Source: Turritopsis dohrnii (lineage: Eukaryota > Cnidaria > Hydrozoa > Anthoathecata > Oceaniidae). From it: a DNA stretch of 64,000 bases. The stretch spans positions 620,001-684,000 of the forward strand of contig BQMF02000058.1 in NCBI GenBank assembly GCA_027922465.2, written 5' to 3'. Positions 58,927-64,000 of the stretch are shown here, one piece after another; the first letter of the stretch is position 1; each line of letters starts with the position of its first letter. The position numbers were made by a program, and so were the translations under genes. The notes beneath the pieces were generated by a model. That model was not told the origin of the DNA and ran no database searches. It was given only the letters and a program-made list of their open reading frames with translations.

Positions 58927-59471
58927 AGCAAAGTAGATATTTTTATAAATATTATTATATTATTATAGTTCACTTTATATTTCCAAGACGTTTCCATGTT
59001 TTACGATTATACGTCAAGACGTTAGATGTTTGTTTTTTTTGTTGTTTTTTTTCAAAACCACTTCCCTTTTTTTCTATACAGTAGACTCTCGATATCTCGA
59101 ACATGCGCTATCTCGAACGAAGCCTTGGTCCCGCTAGCATTTACAGTCCGCTATATAAATATCGTTATCTCGAAGTCGTCGTGCTATCTCGAACTTTTTA
59201 TCCGGTCCAATGAGTGTTCGAGATAGCGGGACTCGACTGTAATGGCTTCCTTCATCGAGAATCCAGAGATGGAGGCTCTGCGAAAAAATAATCCACAAAG
59301 CCCTGGGTTTAAACAGAGATTTAAGAAAGATCTATTGAATGCAACTTTATGGAGCAAGTTTGTTTTCGAAGTTCTAATAATATCGAGTACTCTCCCATGG
59401 TATTCATTGAATAGTTTTCCACACTCGACACTAAAACTTTAAAACATGTACATGGTCAACGTTTAAAGTCA
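58927..59471. other. intergenic between ATM and the SLC1 transporter
   Basis: 545 bases separate the ATM stop codon from the transporter stop codon on the opposite strand. The 161-bp MITE occupies the middle. Both 3' UTRs and polyadenylation sites must fall here or overlap. Confidence 0.8.
59079..59239. mobile_element. 161-bp pogo-like MITE between convergent genes
   Basis: The ends cagtagactctcgatatctc and its near-complement gagatagcgggactcgactg are imperfect inverted repeats, flanked by TA at 59077-59078 and 59240-59241. Internally atctcgaac is repeated several times, the same style of subterminal repeat as the Tigger element at 53727 (aattcgaac), which suggests a related pogo lineage. 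No coding capacity. Confidence 0.85.
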
Positions 59472-62400
59472 TCATAAATAAGTTGTTTTTCGATTTTCTT
59501 GATGGTTTGAAAGCCCATCACTCGAGGAGAACTCGTTACGGCTGTTGCGGATGTTGTTTTCGTGAGCTTCGTGCATAATAGCTGTCTCTTCTTCATCTGC
59601 CTCAGCTGCTTGAAGATCCTTCAGTGATAAATGCTGAACGATACCAGCTCCATATGCATCACCCAGTACATTGATCATTGTGCGGATTCGGTCCCTACAT
59701 ACAGAAAGTTATGTTACTGAAGTAAGTCGTCTTGCACTTCTATACCTTTGTTGAAGAAAATTAAATTCTGTCAACATTTGTTAACTGTCCACTTACAGGA
59801 ACCAATCGATTGAGAAAATAACCGCTATCATATCAGTGGGTAGCCCAACTGTATCCAAAACAATCAACATGGTAACGAGGCCAGCATGAGGAATAGCCGC
59901 GGCACCCACAGATGCAAGAATCGATGTAAAGCTACACGAAAATAAAAAAAACATTTCGTTCAAGACATTATATATTTTACAGATTATCATTTACTCATTA
60001 ATTCACAGAGACAAAAAAAACATTTTAATCTGTCTGAGTTACCTTATGGCTACGTAATCACCAAAACTCAAAGAGTGGCCAACAGTTTGCGCTAAAAAAT
60101 ATCACGTTGCATTAATATCTTACTTTTTTAATTTGTTCAAACTATTATACATCAGGAGTTTGCAGGATTTTTATAGAGATTCCTTCTGAAGTTTTTATAG
60201 AGATTCCTCCTCCTGAAGTTTATATAGAGATTCCTTCTGAAGTTTTTATAGAGATTCCTTCTGAAGTTTTTGTAGAAATTTCTCCTCCTGAAGTTTTGTT
60301 TAAGAATTTCAAATGTAAGACTAGAATACCGATGAATATGGCGCTAACTGCTTCGTATAAGGCTGTTCCATCCATGTTAATAGTGGTACCGACTGGTAGG
60401 ATGAACCGAGTGATTCGTTTATCAATATTCAGTTTTTCTTCAAGACAGCGTATTGTAACAGGTAAGGTTGCAGCGCTGTGAACAAAAGAATGTGTGAAAT
60501 TCAGAGTTCAGAACATTCGACGATCTTTTCGCCACTGTTACACTTCTTTCGTTGGTAATAGTGAAAACTTTGTTTTTTTTTCGCCTGGGATAACCAAGTC
60601 ATGCTCATGCCTGAGTCTTTCAAATGAAAACAAGAGCCAGATGGCGCAAAACGGTAGCAGCAATTTTACTTAAAGTTATGAAAAGTTACTACAAAGTTCT
60701 TTGAGACTTGTGTTTTTTTATATTTCACTGGTGGAAAACAGGCATAAACGATAAATTTGTTAAAATTATTAGTTAGTGTAAAAAGGCTCTAATCATAAAC
60801 CACCAGAAATTAATTTATTAAAGACAAAAGAATTATACATGCGTGATATGAGCTGTATATGATTTCTTTATAAGAAAATTTTTTGTAAGACTATGTGTAG
60901 AAAAAAAACACGCGTTTCGAAAAAAAAAAATATGTTTTTAATTATAATTTCATGAAACCAAAAATCAATTCAAACAAATAACTGCCTTTTCGAACTAGAT
61001 CTTTGAAAGCCTTAATACAGAAACATATAGTGTATAGTTAGCTAACAACTGAGGTATAATATGAAATTTTGAACTGATAAGCTTTACCGTCAAGAAAAGT
61101 TAGCGTAATGAACTAAAAGTCCCATTTTTATGTAGGCCTATTTGATAAGAATTCATTCTTTCATGGATTAAGCTACAAAATATCAGATTATGTACTTTTG
61201 AAACAAAACACAATCTACTTTTAAATGTTTGTTACAGAAAAGCTTCCAAAATTCGAAGGCTGCGTTCCTTCATTAGAACTTACATTGCGTTATTAGTAGA
61301 GTCTCGCAGACTCTAAATCACAGACTAATTGCCATTTCGGCCGGAGTAGGAGGAGGAGTAGTAGGGTAGGAGTCCGCGGGTGTTTTAATACGGTATTCGC
61401 TATCGCTGCTACCGTAAAAAGAGAAATTCCAACAAAATATTTTGTGATAGGTACTGTTAGTCTTGACTACCAGTAGACTAAAATGTGGTCACACCCTCTT
61501 TCATTCTGGAATGATAAGATTACATTTTCTATGAAGCTAAAATGTATGAACATCACATAAGCTTCGTATTTATCTTCCTTACCCTCCTAAACACCTGTTG
61601 TTTGAATGATTTAAAATTCATATTTAAATTAAGTTAAGGAATGTCACAATCCCTTCAACAGACATTTACCTTGAGTCAGTACCAAAAGCTGTTACCATGG
61701 CTTGCGTCATCCCCATCAAGTGTCTGTAAGGATTCTTTCTCGTTATACCGAAAAATATAAGTGGCAACACTATCAAGCCATGTATGGCGATACCTAGAAT
61801 CACAGTCACCATAAACAAAGCCAGACTTGAAAACGTGCTTGCAATATTTTCCATGTCGGCAAATCGTGCTGCGATTAGACTTGCTATACCGATTGGAGAA
61901 TACCTAGAATACAACGAGTAAAGAGATACAGTTTATCAATATCCCTCAATATCCCTTGCAAGCTTTGACAGCAAATGCAGTACGTATCATTGCTGATGTT
62001 AGCTAAAGCTTTACATGAAAAAATACTCACCACATAACAATCGTCACTAATTTCGTGATGATTCGATTAAAGACAGACAAAAATTGCACGAAAGCGTCCG
62101 CTTCGCGTCCCATTCGACCCGCAATAATACCGACAGCAATCGCAAATACAATCACACCGAGGAAATTCGCCTTTCCTTTCGTTATTAAACCTTTGCCAAT
62201 TTTATACGTTTCGTATTCGTGAACCTTTTTGACATATCTTGTCGATGTACCAAAATTTCCAGGTAACTTTCTAATCTTCTTATCTTTTATCATTTGATTG
62301 ATTTGAGCTTGGGTGAAATTAGCTGCATTGAAAAATGTTTCAGTGGTACCAACTATTTGTTGTTCTTCTTTTATAACTGTTTTATCCTGGTAAACAAAGC

Positions 62401-63170
62401 AAGAAAGAGTTTGTTGACATTCTCCATACATCATAGAAGAGATATCATTGAATCGATATGTTGGTTTACCTGTTCTACGCATGCCTTGACGATGTTTGAT
62501 GGAAACATATTCCTGCAGATAAACAGAATGTAGATTATCATCAATGAAAATGGTTATGAAAAAACAGATTTCGATCCCAGGTCTTTTGCCTTTTCAACTC
62601 GCTGTCTGTATATCAGTAAAAGTAAAAAGACCCTGTAAAACAGTAACAAAATTTTGCGCATTGCTACCTTACTATATCCATGAAAGAATCTAGCGGACGA
62701 ACCAACTCTTGTTCTTTCTTTTCATCCGGTCTTGCCATGCCACTTCCCGGTTTAATGGCCGATACAAGCATCAGTCCTAAAACGGCTGCCATCACCGTCG
62801 TGCTCATATAATAAATCACGGCACGTCCACCGATTTTGCCGGAAACTTTGCTGTCAAGATTTGCAAGACCGACGATCAAACTGCATGTTATTAGCGGCAG
62901 AATTAACATCTTTAGCATACGAATCAAAAGCTCTCCTGGAAAACCTATCACAATGACGGCGGTGTATTTGCCAGGTTGCTTTAAGTCTTGTACTGCTCCA
63001 TTGATGCTGATACCGATGATGAAGCCAATTAGCGCCCCAGTTATTATCAAAACAACTAGCAAATGTTTTCTCACGAAACTTTTAATTTTGAACATTAATT
63101 GGTTTCCATGTGGTTTATAATTATGAGAATTAGTGAAGTAACTCGGATAGCCTTTCTTTTCTGTTGCCAT
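59472..63170 (-). CDS. SLC1A: SLC1-family sodium-dependent glutamate transporter (EAAT type), complete
   Basis: This is a plasma-membrane excitatory amino-acid transporter that couples acidic amino-acid uptake to Na+, H+ and K+ gradients. Exons in transcript order: 63170-62668, 62512-62470, 62386-62031, 61903-61670, 60475-60330, 60091-60043, 59931-59797, 59694-59472; total 1689 nt, 562 residues plus stop, with all phases consistent. TM1 ([18 protein letters not shown]) follows a short cytosolic N terminus. Exon 3 has a variable extracellular loop with an N-glycosylation sequon (NFT). Exon 5 carries [10 protein letters not shown], the substrate/sodium-binding motif. Exon 7 carries [13 protein letters not shown], and exon 8 DRIRT, whose second Arg is the EAAT-type acidic-substrate determinant, separating it from neutral ASCT carriers. 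The 83-bp intron 2 lies within a longer open frame. It converges on ATM. Confidence 0.95.
60165..60297. repeat. minisatellite in an SLC1 intron
   Basis: About five imperfect copies of a unit of about 24-27 bp with the core ttttatagagattccttctg; some copies have an extra cctcct. It lies between exons 60330-60475 and 60043-60091 of the transporter gene, close to the donor of the former. Confidence 0.9.
60476..61669. other. SLC1 intron 4
   Basis: A 1.2-kb intron. I note only a short palindrome, agagtctcgcagactct near 61299, and a purine-rich gtaggaggaggagtagtag patch near 61345. No element or coding signal was recognised. Confidence 0.5.
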
Positions 63171-64000
63171 GGTTATAAATTTTTAGTACCTAAAAATGAC
63201 AAACACGTCACTTACAGGTCAGCAAATCTTGGGATCATTCACATCGAATCTTTTATGAGATTTTTTTCTCCCAAGCTTACACGTCAAGAAAGCTTCTCTA
63301 TCCTATAGATTGAGAGAATATCTGTAAAGATCGAAAGCCACGCAATTTATGAAAAAGCAACATACAAAATAATATCTTGATATTACTAGGTGCTATAAAA
63401 ATATATCCTCTGCAATCTATAACAAACCGTATCGAGAAAAACTAAATCTTTCATTAAAAAATTTGTGTCATCTCATCTAGCCATTTTCGTCATTTTTGCA
63501 CGACGATGTTTTCCCCGATAAGATAGATACTTTGAATGAATTACTGATGATTAGCATTCGATCATCTTAATGAAAACTCTTGATCTCCTGAAGTGTAGTC
63601 AGGTTATGCAAATCAACAATTTCGTTTGTAACAATAGCAACAACCGCATCTGCTGCTTGAAAAGCCAATCGTGTTGATAATATGAAAATGTCTGTTTTTT
63701 GTTGGTCCATTAAACATAAACTGTAACCATATCTTCTTTTAGACGGAAAAAAAAGTTCATAAGTTTAAGAATAGATTTCTTGCGACTATTTTTGTTGTAC
63801 TTTAGAAAACCGCGATCAGTTATTTTGATGAACATTCGATTGATAATAATAATTTCAGAAGAAGCACGATTAAGCAACAAAATCATAATTACACCCTCCA
63901 TCGGGGTGTTTAATCTATCATTACGCGGTTTAAAATTTTTAATGCTTAGCATAAGCCTGACATTGATAAAAAAAATTAAAATACCTTATGGAAATAGACA
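63171..64000. other. upstream flank of the SLC1 gene
   Basis: AT-rich sequence 5' of the transporter's ATG (63170). It should contain the 5' UTR and perhaps a promoter, but I see no diagnostic element. Small open frames here look like chance. Confidence 0.45.

Noticed and set aside
62027..62482. Single unspliced 151-codon exon of the SLC1 gene
   Set aside because: Read straight through, it inserts residues unlike the family. An 83-bp intron with a good donor and acceptor restores the expected sequence (ACVEQ joined to DKTVIKEEQ).
63710..63952. Minus-strand 80-codon ORF upstream of the SLC1 gene
   Set aside because: Low-complexity, AT-driven composition with no family resemblance; treated as chance.

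Overview
The window is nuclear DNA from an animal, most likely an AT-rich, intron-rich invertebrate; I cannot place it to phylum. The evidence is three genes built of many small exons with GT-AG introns, each recognisable by alignment to animal families from memory, and a dense load of DNA transposons, tRNA-headed SINE-like repeats and one LINE relic. No bacterial operons, CRISPR array or rRNA were seen.

Layout. (1) Positions 1-9685, minus strand: THOC2, the large scaffold subunit of the THO/TREX mRNA export complex. 35 exons were traced; the gene runs off the left edge, and its first coding exon was not found. (2) 9.7-20.9 kb: a repeat-filled intergenic block between the divergent genes THOC2 and ATM. 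It holds two strong inverted repeats (11767-12093) and an intronless 1042-codon plus-strand ORF (12962-16090) with a long coiled coil, a PHD finger, a C-terminal zinc ribbon and acidic motifs suggestive of an RNase H-like transposase. (3) 20903-58926, plus strand: a complete ATM checkpoint kinase gene. I traced 66 coding exons in a continuous frame, 2849 residues, from the N-terminal TAN-like region through HEAT repeats, FAT and PI3K-like kinase to FATC. Its introns carry a LINE relic, a MITE with a second element nested inside it, a decayed Tc1/mariner element, a Tigger/pogo element and other inverted-repeat elements. (4) 59472-63170, minus strand: a complete 8-exon, 562-residue SLC1-family glutamate transporter (EAAT type), tail to tail with ATM and 545 bp away, with a 161-bp MITE between the stop codons. 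(5) 63171-64000: upstream flank of the transporter, with nothing recognised.

The three host genes belong to unrelated processes (mRNA export, DNA-damage signalling, amino-acid transport), so I see no functional cluster. The least conventional item is the 1042-codon ORF: it is uninterrupted, richer in GC than its surroundings, and combines domains I cannot assign to a named transposon superfamily. Exon boundaries were read by eye from splice consensus, frame continuity and family similarity; expect errors of 1-2 bases in places.
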